Shown here one piece after another: positions 16,950 to 26,060 of a DNA stretch of 64,000 bases. The translations under genes were made by a program, and so were the position numbers. The stretch's first letter is position 1, and every line of letters begins with the position of its first letter. The notes under the pieces were generated by a model. It was not told the DNA's origin and did not search any database. It saw only the letters and a program-made list of their open reading frames with translations. Source of the DNA: Hyphomicrobiales bacterium (lineage in GTDB: Bacteria > Pseudomonadota > Alphaproteobacteria > Rhizobiales > Rhizobiaceae); NCBI GenBank assembly GCA_900466605.1, contig UBMU01000028.1, forward strand, positions 1-64,000. The letters run 5' to 3'.

Positions 16950-17309
16950 TCAGAGGTCACCTGGCTGCTTGGCGGGTACCTTCGGGTTTTTCTCGGCCCG
17001 ATCTCGATGGAGGGCAGCGCGCGCAAGCAGCATGAACGTTATCGGAGTGGTGACCGTCACGAAGATGCCAATCAAGATCTCGTGGACCACCAATCGCTCG
17101 GATGCCACGGAAAAGAAGATCATCGATCCAAGCATGATCCCTCCGATACCCCAGCTGGTGCCGAGCGTTGGAGCATGTATGCGTTCGTAGAACGTCGGCA
17201 GTCTGAGAAAGCCTATTGCGCCGATCAGCGCGAGCGCTGCTCCAAGCAGCAAGAACACTGCAACGATAATTGCCGCGGGGAGCGGGAGATCGGTTGCATC
17301 ATACATCAT
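16950..17309 (-). CDS. mrpG: Mrp/Pha antiporter subunit G
   Basis: A 119-residue protein with three membrane helices, of the MnhG/PhaG family (GAIGFLRLPTFYERIHAPTLGTSWG is split across residues 28-52). It is the last subunit of the multisubunit cation/proton antiporter, required for assembly of the complex in the inner membrane. Its start overlaps the mrpF stop by four bases (ATGA type), as throughout this operon. Rhizobial Pha systems exchange K+ or Na+ for H+ and support pH adaptation. Confidence 0.9.
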   Translation of the reverse strand: MMYDATDLPLPAAIIVAVFLLLGAALALIGAIGFLRLPTFYERIHAPTLGTSWGIGGIMLGSMIFFSVASERLVVHEILIGIFVTVTTPITFMLLARAALHRDRAEKNPKVPAKQPGDL

Positions 17310-17587
17310 TCGATCACCTCCCCGCGCATCAGGAATTTGGCGAGCGCAACGGTGGCAACAAACCCGAGCATGCCGATTACCAGCGCTGCTTCAAAGTAGA
17401 CCACGCGGCCAGTCCCTACTCCAAACGTAACGAGCAGCAGCATTGCATTGATATAGAATGTATCGAGCCCGATAATTCGGTCCTGTGCGCGTGGACCGAC
17501 AAACATCCGGATTGAAGCGATGGCCATTGCCGCAACCAGCATCAACTGCGCAACCGAAACGGCTGTGAAGAGAATGATAGCACTCAT
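17306..17587 (-). CDS. mrpF: Mrp/Pha antiporter subunit F
   Basis: A 93-residue protein with three hydrophobic helices belonging to the MnhF/PhaF family; RMFVGPRAQDRIIGLDT is the family segment after the first helix. It overlaps mrpE upstream and mrpG downstream by four bases each, so translation is probably coupled. The subunit is a small structural part of the antiporter; no independent catalytic role is known. Confidence 0.9.
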   Translation of the reverse strand: MSAIILFTAVSVAQLMLVAAMAIASIRMFVGPRAQDRIIGLDTFYINAMLLLVTFGVGTGRVVYFEAALVIGMLGFVATVALAKFLMRGEVIE

Positions 17588-18060
17588 GCGAAAATCTCCA
17601 TCAGAAGTCTCTCGTAGCGGTTCTTAATGGTGTCGCGCCACACCGCTTCGTTCTGGATGTCGAGAACGTGGAGAAGAACGGTATTGTCGTTGGAATCGTA
17701 CTCCAGCCACGCCGATCCTGGCGTACTTGTCAGGATCACGGCCAAGAGCGCCAGAGCGAAGTGGTTGCGGGTCTCGAGCTGGATGGTCAAAAAACCGGGG
17801 TCGTGACGCCTCCCACTTCGAAGGATGATCCAGGACACAGCCAAATTTGACTTCACGATGTCGTAGACCACGCGAAAGAACAACTTCGGGAGAAGGTACC
17901 ATTTCGCGAGATTGGGTCGCTCAGGACGCAGAGACGCCATTGCCCAGGACGCAAAGACGGAGACGAAAATGCCAAGAACGAGTTGCCCGAGGCTGAAACC
18001 GTTGAGCAGCAACCACATCAGAAGCAAACCGGCAGTAAGGATCGGATAGGGAAACATCAA
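17584..18060 (-). CDS. mrpE: Mrp/Pha antiporter subunit E
   Basis: A 158-residue membrane protein of the MnhE/PhaE family. Two or three N-terminal helices are followed by a cytoplasmic part containing the family pattern DIVKSNLAVSWIIL and TPGSAWLEYD. In Mrp complexes this subunit is needed for assembly and stability. It overlaps both neighbours by four bases. Length is normal for the family. Confidence 0.9.
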   Translation of the reverse strand: MMFPYPILTAGLLLMWLLLNGFSLGQLVLGIFVSVFASWAMASLRPERPNLAKWYLLPKLFFRVVYDIVKSNLAVSWIILRSGRRHDPGFLTIQLETRNHFALALLAVILTSTPGSAWLEYDSNDNTVLLHVLDIQNEAVWRDTIKNRYERLLMEIFA

Positions 18061-19691
18061 TTTCCTCCCGTTTCGCTGCTGGTGCCATCGTCCTTGTAGC
18101 CCGGAATTCTCACCGCACCCTTCACCGCATCAATGTATATGCCAGGCTTGCTTAGTGTGCGGATTGTCGCGTCCATATATCGCATCGCCGGGCCCGCCTG
18201 GACGCTTAGCGCAAGTGTGAGCGCAAGGAGGAACATGACAGGTACGATTTCGATCACCAGTACACGCGGTACGGTACCCTCAATTGAACTCCAAAAGGTG
18301 CGAATTCCAGCGCGCGTCATGGAAATCAGCGCCGCAACACCTGACAGGATAACAAGAGCGATCAATGCCCAAATTGCGGGCGTTGGCGGCACACCGATCG
18401 CGCCGGTTCCCATCATTGCCGAGAGCATTGCAAACTTTGCGACAAAGCCTGAAAGGGGCGGCAGGCCGGAAAGCAAAAGGGCACATGCCGCAAAGCATAG
18501 ACCGAGGATTGCCATTGTGCCTGGCATTGTAACGCCATCACTTTCTTCCGGTTCGTCATCGTCTGCGTCACCGTATGCTTCCATCGTCACTGCAAGCACG
18601 TTGGCACCTGCATCCTGGCCACGCTCGACAAGTTCGATCAGCATGAAGAATGCGCTAATCGAAAGCGTTGAACTGACAAGATAGAGTAGCGCACCCGAGG
18701 AAACGGCACCGTCGTTGATACCAAGCACCATCAGCAGTGTTCCCGAAGAAACCAGAACCGAGAAGCCTGCAAGGCGCCCAAGTGCCTGAGAGGCAAATAC
18801 GCCGATTGTTCCGAAAATCAATGTCGCCATACCGCCGTAGAACAGCGCGACCGATCCAAAGCCCGCCGAGGGCCCCTCGCCGAAGAGCAACATCGTCAAT
18901 CTGAGGATCACATAGATGCCGAGTTTGCTCATGATCGCAAAAATGCCGGCGACAGGAGCCGACGCGGCACTATAGGCGGTGGGCAGCCAGAAGCAGAGCG
19001 GCCACATGCCTGCCTTGATCAGGAAAACGACGCCCAGAATGCCGGCGCCCGCCTCCATGAGCATACGCCGATCAGGCTCAATCTCGGGGATACGGGCGGC
19101 AAGATCGGCCATGTTTAGCGTTCCGGCTGTCCCGTAGATCAGGCTTACACCAATCAGAAAGAGTAGTGCGGCCACGAGGTTGACGGCGATATAGTGCATC
19201 CCGGCCTTGACCCGCAAAGGGCCAGAGCCATGCAGCAGCAAACCATAAGAGGCAGCCAGCATCACCTCGAAGAAAACGAAAAGATTGAAGAGATCGCCCG
19301 TCAGGAAAGCGCCGTTGACGCCCATCAGTAGCAGCTGGAACATGCTATGAAAGTGCGCGCCGACCGCGTGCCAACGGGCGAGGGAAAAGACGAGCGCCGG
19401 GATTGCCAGAAGTGCCGTCAAAAGCAGCATCAGCGCAGAGAGCGCATCGATGACCAATACGATACCGAACGGCGCGGCCCAGTTGCCTACAAGGTAGACG
19501 CCCGCAAATTCGTTCGGTCCGCTTTCTATGCGGAACAATGCAAGGGCAATTGCCATCAGAACGAGCGTTGAGCCTAGGCTGATCATCGCCTTGGTGGTGC
19601 GCCGACGTTCGTCAACCAATAGCAGGACGGCACTGGCAACGAGGGGAACCAGGATAGGGGCGACGATGAGATGGTGCGACCAGCTATTCAT
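18057..19691 (-). CDS. mrpD: Mrp/Pha antiporter subunit D
   Basis: A 544-residue, roughly 14-helix protein homologous to the NuoL/M/N proton-pumping subunits of complex I. A glutamate lies in FFEVMLAASYGLLLHG and a lysine in LIKAGMWPLCFWLPTAYSAA, the segments used for proton transfer in the family. A small acidic patch (GDADDDEPEESDG, about residues 375-387) sits in a loop. It overlaps mrpC and mrpE by four bases each. With MrpA it forms the ion-translocating core. Confidence 0.93.
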   Translation of the reverse strand: MNSWSHHLIVAPILVPLVASAVLLLVDERRRTTKAMISLGSTLVLMAIALALFRIESGPNEFAGVYLVGNWAAPFGIVLVIDALSALMLLLTALLAIPALVFSLARWHAVGAHFHSMFQLLLMGVNGAFLTGDLFNLFVFFEVMLAASYGLLLHGSGPLRVKAGMHYIAVNLVAALLFLIGVSLIYGTAGTLNMADLAARIPEIEPDRRMLMEAGAGILGVVFLIKAGMWPLCFWLPTAYSAASAPVAGIFAIMSKLGIYVILRLTMLLFGEGPSAGFGSVALFYGGMATLIFGTIGVFASQALGRLAGFSVLVSSGTLLMVLGINDGAVSSGALLYLVSSTLSISAFFMLIELVERGQDAGANVLAVTMEAYGDADDDEPEESDGVTMPGTMAILGLCFAACALLLSGLPPLSGFVAKFAMLSAMMGTGAIGVPPTPAIWALIALVILSGVAALISMTRAGIRTFWSSIEGTVPRVLVIEIVPVMFLLALTLALSVQAGPAMRYMDATIRTLSKPGIYIDAVKGAVRIPGYKDDGTSSETGGN

Positions 19692-20026
19692 CGCGGTTCA
19701 TTCCTCCCGTCGACGTGGTCGTTGCCGGTAAGCCCACGCGACGCAAGCAGCACGACCAGGAACAGCGCTGTCGTCGCAAAGCCAATGACTATTGCCGTCA
19801 ATACCAGTGCCTGCGGCACGGGGTCGGCAAGGGCGGCCGGCGAAATGTCTTCCCCAAGGATGGGCGGCACATTCGCCTTGACGCCGCCGACACCGAAAAT
19901 GAACAGGTTTACAGCGTAGGAAAGCAGCGAAAGCCCGACGATCACCTGATAGGTGCGTGGACGCAAGATCAACCAGATGCCGCAGCTGGTCATGACGCCA
20001 ATCGCGATGGAAAGAACGAGCTCCAT
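19688..20026 (-). CDS. mrpC: Mrp/Pha antiporter subunit C
   Basis: A 112-residue, three-helix protein of the NuoK/MnhC family (GLSLLSYAVNLFIFG and DPVPQALVLTAIVIGFATTA). ATG 20026 is fixed by its one-base overlap with the stop codon of mrpA (TAATG). A longer open frame extends upstream to 20326 but only overlaps mrpA and is not real. It corresponds to complex I subunit K and probably forms part of the transmembrane channel region. Confidence 0.92.
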   Translation of the reverse strand: MELVLSIAIGVMTSCGIWLILRPRTYQVIVGLSLLSYAVNLFIFGVGGVKANVPPILGEDISPAALADPVPQALVLTAIVIGFATTALFLVVLLASRGLTGNDHVDGRNEPR

Positions 20027-22914
20027 TACGCCTCCTCCGCCTTGGCTGAATCGATCGCACGTAGACGATTGATACGGATGGATTGGTGGGCGAGCGCTAC
20101 GAGGATGAGCACGGTTGAGCCAACAACAAGGCTGAAGACACCCAGATCGAACAAAAGCGCTGTGGCCGCAGGTATTTTGCCGATCAGCGGCAGGTCGACG
20201 TACTGGGAGTGCGAGGTCAGGAACGGATAGCCGAAAACCCATGCACCGACACCCGTCAAAACCGCGGTAAGCAGCCCTGCCCCCATCCAACGCAGCGGCA
20301 GGATGCGAATTCGATCTTCTGCCCACCGCGTACCGCCGGCAAGATATTGGAGCAGGAAAGCGATCGACAGGGTCAGGCCGGCAGAGAAGCCGCCGCCGGG
20401 CAGATCATGACCACGCATGAAGACATAGACCGCAAAGGTAATGATGACAGGAAAGAGCCATTGCATGATGATGGAGGGGACGAGCAGATAGTCGCGGACA
20501 GTATCGCCAGCAGACCGTTCAGGGCGCTCCTCGTCGAAACGGTTCTGGATCCGCTGTTGCTCCGGCATGTCCATGCTGTCAGCGGCCGGGCGGAAACGGC
20601 GAAGCAGTGCATAGACCGTCAACGCCACGACACCGAGTACGGCAATCTCACCGAGCGTATCGAAGCCACGGAAGTCGACGAGGATAACATTGACGACGTT
20701 ACGCCCACCCCCTTGAGAATACGCGTTCTCCAGGAAATAGGTCGCTATGGCATCCGGGACCGGCATGGTCATGACGGCATAGGCGATGAAGGACATGGCG
20801 ATCCCGCAAGCCACTGCGAGCGCGAAATCCCGGAAGCGTCTGAAGCGCGCCCGCAATGTCATGGATTCACCAACGCCTTCGGTGCGCTTTGGCAGCCATC
20901 GAAGGCCGAGAAGGATGAGCACTGTCGTGACGATTTCGACAAGCAACTGGGTGATGGCAAGATCGGGCGCGGAAAGCCATACGAAAGTGGTGCAGACGAT
21001 GAGACCGACACCACCGAGCATTATAAGGGCGGCCAGCCTGTGATACTTTGCGAGATAGGCGGTACCGATTGCCAGGCAGATGCCGATTGCCCAGAGGGTG
21101 GCAAAGACAGGATCGACGCCGGAAATGGCCAGTGGGCGGCTTTCGAAGCCTCTAAGATAGAGAGGAAGAAGCCCCGCCGCAAAACCCATAATGACAACCC
21201 AGCGAAGCTGTGGCTGCAGTTTTCGAGTTCCCAGCCGTTGCTCGGCAATGCGCGCCCAGTGCCACGACAACTCAACGAGGACGCGCTCGAAAATCCGCTG
21301 CCCCTTAAGCCGCCGCAAGAATGGCGGGCCGTCTTCGCAACGCGCGAAATAGTCCTTGAAGACGAAATAGATCGCCGTTCCACCGAGAAGCGCAATGGCG
21401 CTCATGATCAATGGAAGATTGACGCCATGCCATATCGCGAGGCTGTATTCGGGCGTTTCGTTCCCAAGGACGCTGATGACTGCGCTCCTGAGGAACGGCC
21501 CGATCGAGAGTGCTGGGATAATACCAACGACCAGACACAGGACGACCAGGAGTTCAATCGGAAACCGCATCCAGCGCGGGGGCTCATGAGGATGTGCAAC
21601 CGGCAGGTCGCTTGGGGGCGGTCCGAAGAAGACTGTATGGATGAAGCGAAGCGAATAGGCCACGCTGAAGGCGCCTGCGAGCGTCGCGACATAGGGTAGA
21701 ACGCGGTCAAGGATCGAATCCGCGTGAGTTTCGACTGCCTCAGCGAAGAACATTTCCTTGGAAAGAAAGCCATTGAGGAGCGGAACGCCGGCCATCGCGG
21801 CGCTCGCAACGATGGCAAGCGTTGCTGTGAAGGGCATGAAGCGAAAAAGCCCACTTAACCTTCGCATATCACGCGTTCCGGTCTCGTGGTCTATGATACC
21901 TGCTGCCATGAACAGCGAAGCCTTGAACGTCGCGTGGTTCAGCATGTGGAAAATCGCCGCCACTGTTGCCAGAGGGCTGCCCAGACTAAGCAGCGTGGTG
22001 ATCAGTCCGAGATGACTGATGGTGGAATAGGCCAGTAGCCCTTTCAGATCCTGCTGGAACATGGCGAAGTATGCGCCGAGCAACAACGTGATGATGCCAG
22101 CCGCACCGACAATCCAAAACCATTCCCACGTTCCGGATAATACCGGCCAGAACCGCACAAGGAGGAAAACGCCCGCCTTTACAAGTGTCGCAGAGTGTAG
22201 AAATGCCGAGACTGGCGTCGGCGCCGCCATTGCATTCGGTAGCCAGAAGTGGAACGGAAATTGTGCGCTCTTCGTCAGCGCCCCGAGCAAAATGAAGATC
22301 AACGCCGGTAGATAAAGTGCATGGCCGCGGATGATGTCGCCGGATCCCAATATCTTGTCGAGATCGTAGCTCCCAACGATATTGCCAATGAGAAGAACGC
22401 CGATTAGCAGGCAGAAGCCGCCGATCCCGGTGATCGTCAACGCCATTCGCGCTCCGTCGCGAGCAGCCGCACTATTGTGCCAGTAGCTGATCAGGAGAAA
22501 TGAGAAGATGCTGGTCAGCTCCCAAAACACTGACAGCAGAATGACATTTCCTGAAATTACGATTCCAAGCATCGCCCCCATGAATGCGAGGAGGAAGGAG
22601 AAGAACCGTGGCACCGGATCTTCTTCGGACATGTAGTAACGTGCATAGAGAACGACGAGCAGGCCGATCGCAGTGACGAGCATGGCAAAGATCCATGCAA
22701 AACCGTCCATGCGAAGCGTGAAATCAAGACCGAGCTGCGGCAGCCACTGGACGCTATATCGAAGGACGCCTCCATCGGAGACGGCTGGATAAACACTCGC
22801 AGTTATCAGGAGCGACGCGAGCGTGACGACACCCGCCAGCGCCGCCGGCAGGCGACGCGAAGGTGTATTCAGCAGAAATACGGATAGAAGGCTTCCCAAG
22901 AAGGGCAGAACCAA
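20026..22914 (-). CDS. mrpA: Mrp/Pha antiporter fused subunit A-B
   Basis: A 962-residue protein in which MrpA (NuoL-like helices plus C-terminal extension, about residues 1-800) is joined to MrpB (about 810-962, including PGGGFSAGLTLSIAFLLQYLAGG in pieces). The fused AB form is known from rhizobial PhaAB. Ion-path residues are visible in SVFWELTSIFSFLLI and LTKSAQFPFHFWLPNAM. No ATG or GTG exists before the first conserved segment, since the frame closes upstream at about 22945; TTG 22914 or CTG 22917 must be used. It is the first gene of the mrpABCDEFG operon and diverges from an XRE regulator gene. Confidence 0.9.
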   Translation of the reverse strand: MVLPFLGSLLSVFLLNTPSRRLPAALAGVVTLASLLITASVYPAVSDGGVLRYSVQWLPQLGLDFTLRMDGFAWIFAMLVTAIGLLVVLYARYYMSEEDPVPRFFSFLLAFMGAMLGIVISGNVILLSVFWELTSIFSFLLISYWHNSAAARDGARMALTITGIGGFCLLIGVLLIGNIVGSYDLDKILGSGDIIRGHALYLPALIFILLGALTKSAQFPFHFWLPNAMAAPTPVSAFLHSATLVKAGVFLLVRFWPVLSGTWEWFWIVGAAGIITLLLGAYFAMFQQDLKGLLAYSTISHLGLITTLLSLGSPLATVAAIFHMLNHATFKASLFMAAGIIDHETGTRDMRRLSGLFRFMPFTATLAIVASAAMAGVPLLNGFLSKEMFFAEAVETHADSILDRVLPYVATLAGAFSVAYSLRFIHTVFFGPPPSDLPVAHPHEPPRWMRFPIELLVVLCLVVGIIPALSIGPFLRSAVISVLGNETPEYSLAIWHGVNLPLIMSAIALLGGTAIYFVFKDYFARCEDGPPFLRRLKGQRIFERVLVELSWHWARIAEQRLGTRKLQPQLRWVVIMGFAAGLLPLYLRGFESRPLAISGVDPVFATLWAIGICLAIGTAYLAKYHRLAALIMLGGVGLIVCTTFVWLSAPDLAITQLLVEIVTTVLILLGLRWLPKRTEGVGESMTLRARFRRFRDFALAVACGIAMSFIAYAVMTMPVPDAIATYFLENAYSQGGGRNVVNVILVDFRGFDTLGEIAVLGVVALTVYALLRRFRPAADSMDMPEQQRIQNRFDEERPERSAGDTVRDYLLVPSIIMQWLFPVIITFAVYVFMRGHDLPGGGFSAGLTLSIAFLLQYLAGGTRWAEDRIRILPLRWMGAGLLTAVLTGVGAWVFGYPFLTSHSQYVDLPLIGKIPAATALLFDLGVFSLVVGSTVLILVALAHQSIRINRLRAIDSAKAEEA

Positions 22915-22983
22915 CAGGGCAAGAAGTAGAAATGGTCCGCCTGTTATCCCAACACCTTGATCCTTATTGTTTCTGCGGTGACC

Positions 22984-23001
22984 GTCGCGTGATTTCGCGA
23001 C
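22984..23001. promoter_or_regulatory. palindrome between mrpA and XRE gene
   Basis: GTCGCG (22984-22989) and CGCGAC (22996-23001) flank TGATTT, forming an 18-base inverted repeat in the divergent intergenic region. Its place 70 bases from the mrpA start and 77 from the regulator start fits an operator. Binding by the neighbouring XRE protein is a guess. Confidence 0.4.
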
Positions 23002-23077
23002 AAAACTGCAGTATCTAGCAATCGAAGCAAAATTGCCATATATGTAAGATGGTAACCAATATGGGCAGCTTTGCGGG

Positions 23078-23341
23078 ATGGGTCAAGCTTTCAATGCCAA
23101 GATTTTGACGCCGGCACTTTGTCGTGCGGCACGCGGGCTTCTCGATTGGACGCAATCCGATCTAGCCGATCGTTCAGGCGTCTCCAGAAGCACCGTAAGA
23201 GACTACGAAGGTAGCCGGCACGATATCCATCGGGCCACGGAAGCTCAATTGCGTCTCGCCTTTGAAAATGGCGGCGTTGCCTTTGTTTGCCTCGATGACG
23301 ACACCGTTGCGGTCTGCTCAAGTAAGCAAAGCCAAACTTGA
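23078..23341 (+). CDS. small XRE-family HTH regulator
   Basis: An 87-residue protein with a single Cro/C1-type helix-turn-helix covering residues about 10-60: LTPALCRAARGLLDWTQSDLADRSGVSRSTVRDYE contains the scaffold and recognition helices, given here in family order. The short C-terminal part ends in a small beta segment (NGGVAFVCLDDDTVAV) that occurs in many one-domain rhizobial XRE proteins. It is divergent from the Mrp operon and could control it or itself through the palindrome at 22984-23001; this is inference from position only. Confidence 0.75.
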   Translation: MGQAFNAKILTPALCRAARGLLDWTQSDLADRSGVSRSTVRDYEGSRHDIHRATEAQLRLAFENGGVAFVCLDDDTVAVCSSKQSQT

Positions 23342-23738
23342 GGCTCCGGGTTGAATTGGCGATTTGTCAGACGGTGCTAATGTTATGCTTCAGTTGAACT
23401 TATCTGCAAAAATAATTGATTCTAAAATCTAATATAGTTTCAATACGAGCTTCAGCTGGACATGACAGCCAAAAAGAACGATCGCGCCACCTTGACTGCA
23501 TGGCATTCGAGTGCCTGGCGGCTCCAGCAACCACGCCTGCCTGATTGCGGACTTCAGTCACCACAGATGGTGCGTGCGTAACCGTCTGGCGAAGCACACC
23601 TCCCGTGTGGATTGGCTACCAGGTAGTCCCCAGCGAGTTCTAATGACAAATTCGATTTGGATTGCGTGGAGCGTTCGATCAGAGTAGGCGAGCGCCTACA
23701 AATACCTTCCTTCATAATTTCACGGACCCTTACGACTA
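23342..23738. other. A+T-rich 397-base gap
   Basis: No gene-like frame is seen. The part around 23400-23445 is clearly richer in A and T than its surroundings, which may indicate a promoter or transferred DNA. No repeat longer than a few bases was noticed. Confidence 0.4.
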
Positions 23739-24527
23739 ATGAATTCCATGCTTTATCGATTTATCGATCTCTTTAGTGCGTCCAAATCCAAATATCGTGA
23801 TCACGTCGTCCCATTCCCACTTGATTCGCAAATCATCATATCTCCCGCCGCCCATGGGAAAATTGTCGGCTTCTACACCTCCAATTCGCTCTATGAACGC
23901 GAGGCCTCACGGATGGAAGCATCGGCCAGACGGCTTGCGTTACCCGTTGACACGGTTGCCGTGGAGAGTGCGGGAAGCTGGGTGCGCAATGCGGCGCTGA
24001 AACCGACCTTTCTCCTCGAGATGCGAAAGAGGCATTCCGGCCCGTTATTGTACGTGGATGTGGATGCTGTGTTTCACAGAGATCCATGGCCAGTTCTGGC
24101 GACCTACAACTGCGATCTGGCCGTTTATCGCGAGGAGGACCGGCTGATTTCGGCAACCATTCTGCTGCAGGACACACCGGAAACGCTACGCTTGCTGAAA
24201 ACCTGGAAAGAACGCTGTGACGAAAATCCCGAAATATGGGATCAGGTCGTCCTCCAGGAAATTCTCGATGAAGATCGCGCTGGCGAGAGCCCCCAGTATC
24301 GTGTTGGTGAGCTTCCCGTTTCGTTTTGCTGGATCTTCGACCGGCTTTCAAACGCCAAAACCGACGCTGTCTACATTGAGCAGTTGCAGGCAAGCCGCCA
24401 AGCCAAGGCCCACGAGAAGCGTGGGCGCAACAAAATGCTCGAGCGCCGCAGGGAACGCATCGAAACGATCGAGACCATCCTCGCGTCATCAATGAACACG
24501 ACCGTCAGCGAGCGGCCAAAGCTGTAG
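23739..24527 (+). CDS. putative nucleotide-diphospho-sugar glycosyltransferase
   Basis: A 262-residue protein with features of a GT-A-fold glycosyltransferase of the nucleotide-diphospho-sugar transferase group: a central LLYVDVDAVFHRDPW segment gives a DXD-type metal site (Asp107, Asp109), preceded by the Lys/Arg-containing ALKPTFLLEMRKRH and followed by a possible acceptor-site region (EIWDQVVLQEIL). The C-terminal 45 residues are highly charged (KRGRNKMLERRRERIE). No signal peptide is present. ATG 23739 or ATG 23748 may be used. It stands alone, so substrate and pathway are unknown; the family call rests on the DXD region only. Confidence 0.55.
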   Translation: MNSMLYRFIDLFSASKSKYRDHVVPFPLDSQIIISPAAHGKIVGFYTSNSLYEREASRMEASARRLALPVDTVAVESAGSWVRNAALKPTFLLEMRKRHSGPLLYVDVDAVFHRDPWPVLATYNCDLAVYREEDRLISATILLQDTPETLRLLKTWKERCDENPEIWDQVVLQEILDEDRAGESPQYRVGELPVSFCWIFDRLSNAKTDAVYIEQLQASRQAKAHEKRGRNKMLERRRERIETIETILASSMNTTVSERPKL

Positions 24528-24595
24528 ATCTTAGGCGCCCTTAGCTACCAAGTCCGACCGCCGGCTGAATATGGCCTTTGATGACGCGTTCGCGG

Positions 24596-24751
24596 ATGAG
24601 CGAATTGGCGCTCGATCGCCAGGCCCGCGATGCCGGCGGATCTCTGCGCACGGTGATTGCTGCCAAACCGTATGGTGGAAAGCCTTGCAACGGTTTCAGC
24701 CTGAAGGCGGAGTTCAGGCAGATTATCACGATGTTGCGCAGGACCGGTTAG
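24596..24751 (+). CDS. possible small ORF, 51 aa
   Basis: A frame starting at ATG 24596 (or ATG 24581) encodes about 51-56 residues with a balanced composition (RQARDAGGSLRTVIAAK, KAEFRQIITMLRRTG). There is no convincing ribosome binding site and I recognise no family; it may be the tail of a decayed gene. The rest of the 24528-24886 gap holds nothing that I can identify. Confidence 0.25.
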   Translation: MSELALDRQARDAGGSLRTVIAAKPYGGKPCNGFSLKAEFRQIITMLRRTG

Positions 24752-24886
24752 TCCTTTGCCTTGCCTCTGGAGTTCCAACGAAGTGCTCATTTGCACTGTT
24801 TCAGCGTTTGCTCTTTCCTTTGAGCAACTGTCCCATAGTTAAGACGCTGTAAGGAAATGTCTTTCTTCATAGGAGTGGGGAAACGT

Positions 24887-25054
24887 ATGGGTGCATCGAT
24901 ATTGATTGGAATCCTGATCACTTTTCTCGTGATTGTGCTTGTTTTGTATCTCGTTCAACGGTTGCCGATCGACGGCCGCACACGCCAGATCGTGCAAATC
25001 ATTGTCATCATCATCGGCATTATATCGCTGCTGAAATACCTGGCAGTCTGGTAG
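24887..25054 (+). CDS. small two-helix membrane protein
   Basis: A 55-residue, very hydrophobic protein of the kind often annotated as Thivi_2564-like or hypothetical membrane protein: helix one (ILIGILITFLVIVLVLYLV), a short polar loop RLPIDGRTRQ, and helix two (IIVIIIGIISLLKYL). ATG 24887 has AGGAG upstream at 24871; ATG 24857 is in frame but has no properly spaced site. A strong terminator follows directly, supporting a single-gene transcript. Function unknown. Confidence 0.6.
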   Translation: MGASILIGILITFLVIVLVLYLVQRLPIDGRTRQIVQIIVIIIGIISLLKYLAVW

Positions 25055-25062
25055 ATTTTAAA

Positions 25063-25090
25063 GGCCCGGTTTCGGCCGGGCCGATTTTCT
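25063..25090 (+). terminator. rho-independent terminator
   Basis: GGCCCGG (25063-25069), loop TTTCGG and CCGGGCC (25076-25082) are followed by GATTTTCT. The hairpin lies eight bases after the stop codon of the small membrane protein gene. Confidence 0.8.
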
Positions 25091-25125
25091 AACCGGGGCC
25101 CGCTTTGACCCGATTGAGGAAAACA

Positions 25126-25884
25126 TCAAGTCTTGGACAGTACGCGCGCCAGAACAGGGATTTCTATTCCCTTGAGAGAGAGCGCCCGGGTTTTCGCCTG
25201 AGATGTTAGGTGTGACGCCTGCGCAGCAGTCTGGCCCGACATCACAATCTCACCGGCATCGGCCTTGGATTCAAGCCTCGCAGCCAGATTAACTGCACCG
25301 CCGATTGCAGTAAAATCGCTGCGAAAGCTTGAAAATTCACCGATTTCGACTTCGCCGCTATGAATGCCAATACCGACGCCAAGGGCGCGATCAACATTCA
25401 GGCTTTTGAGCGCCGCGGCGCAATGGCGCTGTATCTCCATTGCTGCGGTGACCGCGGCACTGGCATGATCTTTCCTGACAATCGGGAAATTGAAGATTGC
25501 CATTAGACCATCGCCCATCTGCTTGTTGACGATGCCATCATGCGCCCAGATCGCCTGGGCACAGTGATCCTGAAACAGACCGACAATTTCCGTCAACCTG
25601 ACAGGTTCGATTTGCTCCGAGAGCGCTGTAAATCCTCGAATGTCAGCAAACAGGATCGTAGCATTAACAGTGACTTGTCGCTGTTTTTTGACGTAACGAA
25701 ACGAACGTTCACAGATCGTGCAAATGTTCGGGTTCATCTTGCTTCGGGTAATTCCGAATGCACGAAATGGAAGTGCAAGAGCGCCGCGAATGGGAATTGG
25801 CACGTGCATCTGATCCCAGCATCCGCGACAGATGCTGGCGTCGCCACGATAGATTTGCTCCCCGGTAAAGGAGGCTCTTGTCAT
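25126..25884 (-). CDS. class III adenylate/guanylate cyclase with CXXC pairs
   Basis: A 252-residue soluble cyclase. The catalytic domain (about residues 68-252) has the metal-binding Asp in ILFADIRGFTALSE, the second in MGDGLMAIF, and the transition-state Asn/Arg in GGAVNLAARLES, so it looks active; specificity for ATP or GTP cannot be read with certainty. The N-terminal 65 residues contain two CXXC pairs, Cys19/Cys22 (ICRGCW) and Cys55/Cys58 (ICTICERSF), a likely zinc or redox site. ATG 25884 has GAGG nine bases upstream; ATG 25932 is an alternative. Many such cyclases exist in rhizobia. It is on the same strand as, but separate from, the lipoprotein gene. Confidence 0.85.
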   Translation of the reverse strand: MTRASFTGEQIYRGDASICRGCWDQMHVPIPIRGALALPFRAFGITRSKMNPNICTICERSFRYVKKQRQVTVNATILFADIRGFTALSEQIEPVRLTEIVGLFQDHCAQAIWAHDGIVNKQMGDGLMAIFNFPIVRKDHASAAVTAAMEIQRHCAAALKSLNVDRALGVGIGIHSGEVEIGEFSSFRSDFTAIGGAVNLAARLESKADAGEIVMSGQTAAQASHLTSQAKTRALSLKGIEIPVLARVLSKT

Positions 25885-26060
25885 GATCTGCGACCTCGGG
25901 CCGGCAGGCCCGAACGTCCCGCTCAAGACCAAGCTTCCAACATTCGCCTGCCTTTGGCAACTCGCATTGCTAAGTCAAGATGGAGAACATGCCACGGACG
26001 CGTCGGAAAGAGTGGATCTTACGGCGGTGGTTCCAACGGACGGAAAGGCTGTGCGAGGCG

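Noticed and set aside
20209..21699. A 496-codon open frame on the plus strand
   Set aside because: It lies wholly antisense to mrpA, has an extreme Asp/Glu/Arg/Gln composition and no recognisable motif; mrpA on the other strand is clearly real.
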